Source of the DNA: an uncultured Eubacteriales bacterium | GTDB lineage: Bacteria; Bacillota; Clostridia; TANB77; CAG-508 | NCBI GenBank assembly: GCA_949294555.1 | Contig: CASFHP010000024.1 | Span: 1 to 32,520 of the forward strand | Direction of reading: 5' to 3' | Length of the DNA stretch: 32,520 bases | Made by a program: the position numbers and the translations under genes | Notes under the pieces: generated by a model | What the model was told of the DNA's origin: nothing | The model's input: the letters and a program-made list of their open reading frames with translations, nothing else | The model's database searches: none | Shown: piece by piece, positions 32,266-32,520 of the stretch | Layout: every line of letters begins with the position of its first letter | Position numbering within the stretch: position 1 is the first letter of the stretch

Positions 32266-32520
32266 ATGGATATAGAATTTGTTAATGATTGGTTAAATAA
32301 ATTAAAAGAATATTGGTTAAATAAAGATATAGATAAAGCAGTTGCTTTATTCAATAAAACTACTTTTTATCAAGAAACACCATTTATGAAACCTTATACA
32401 ACTATTGAAGAAATTAATCAAGAATGGCAACATGTAAAGAACGAAAATATAGAAAAGATAGAAATTAAATTATTAGCAATAGATGGTTATACAGTTATTG
32501 CAGAGTGGATATTAAAGCAA
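32266..32520 (+). CDS. SnoaL/NTF2-like protein, cut by the window end
   Basis: Open from ATG 32266 to the last base (85 codons seen), with AAAGGAA about ten bases upstream. The visible part (FVNDWLNKLKEYWLNKDIDK and ALFNKTTFYQETPFMKPYTT) is the start of an NTF2-like cone fold, as in SnoaL-like polyketide-cyclase-related proteins and small isomerases. The C-terminus is missing, so no function can be assigned. Confidence 0.75.
   Translation, partial: MDIEFVNDWLNKLKEYWLNKDIDKAVALFNKTTFYQETPFMKPYTTIEEINQEWQHVKNENIEKIEIKLLAIDGYTVIAEWILKQ

Overview
The window looks like a chromosomal segment of a low-GC, Gram-positive Clostridia-type bacterium. The DNA is AT-rich, Shine-Dalgarno sites are strong (AAAGGAGG type), and several proteins have typical clostridial forms: single-chain PurL of about 1240 residues, Fe-S type PurF, a SleB-like cell-wall hydrolase, and an RlmD/TrmA methyltransferase with an Fe-S motif. 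I cannot place genus or species from sequence alone.

Layout. (1) 1-4959: ruvC, holA, a SleB-like hydrolase, recG and a small two-helix membrane protein. (2) 4960-6310: a non-coding-looking stretch that holds several short genes: tRNA-Leu(UAG); a 29-codon hydrophobic peptide with a converging small antisense RNA, arranged like an Fst/par type I toxin-antitoxin locus; and a 52-residue cysteine-rich protein with its own promoter, leader hairpins and terminator. (3) 6310-7819: coaD and a DUF2007-like protein, convergent with coaE. These are the last two steps of coenzyme A synthesis. (4) 8052-22858: a purine-biosynthesis island. purM, purL, purB, a HAD hydrolase, two tandem membrane paralogues and purD are on the plus strand; purN is minus; purF is plus; purC, purE and a PfkB-type kinase are minus. 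Palindromic elements sit at four gene boundaries here, three of them sharing one REP/BIME-like core and the fourth sharing its GATTTTGGGGAC motif. (5) 22859-29177: a further palindromic element, an HD-domain phosphohydrolase, a broken GT8-GT28 glycolipid glycosyltransferase fusion, an LPLAT acyltransferase and an RlmD-like rRNA methyltransferase. (6) 29387-32520: accessory single genes: two Nudix hydrolases, an MBL-fold hydrolase, a chimeric small ORF carrying the tail of a short-chain dehydrogenase, an alpha/beta hydrolase, and an SnoaL/NTF2-like gene cut by the window end.

How the genes work together. PurF, PurD, PurN, PurL, PurM, PurE, PurC and PurB cover PRPP to AICAR (also SAMP to AMP). 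purH and purK are not in the window. The lipid-related pair (GT8-GT28 and LPLAT) suggests membrane glycolipid synthesis, but the glycosyltransferase appears inactivated.

The most notable element is the locus at 5317-5635. Toxin and antitoxin promoters converge and each RNA has its own terminator. A 23-nt interrupted direct repeat covers the toxin start codon, the two terminator loops share an 8-nt repeat that makes them mutually complementary, and a 5' helix hides the toxin Shine-Dalgarno. All the logic of an Fst/par locus is visible, with a peptide I do not recognise.
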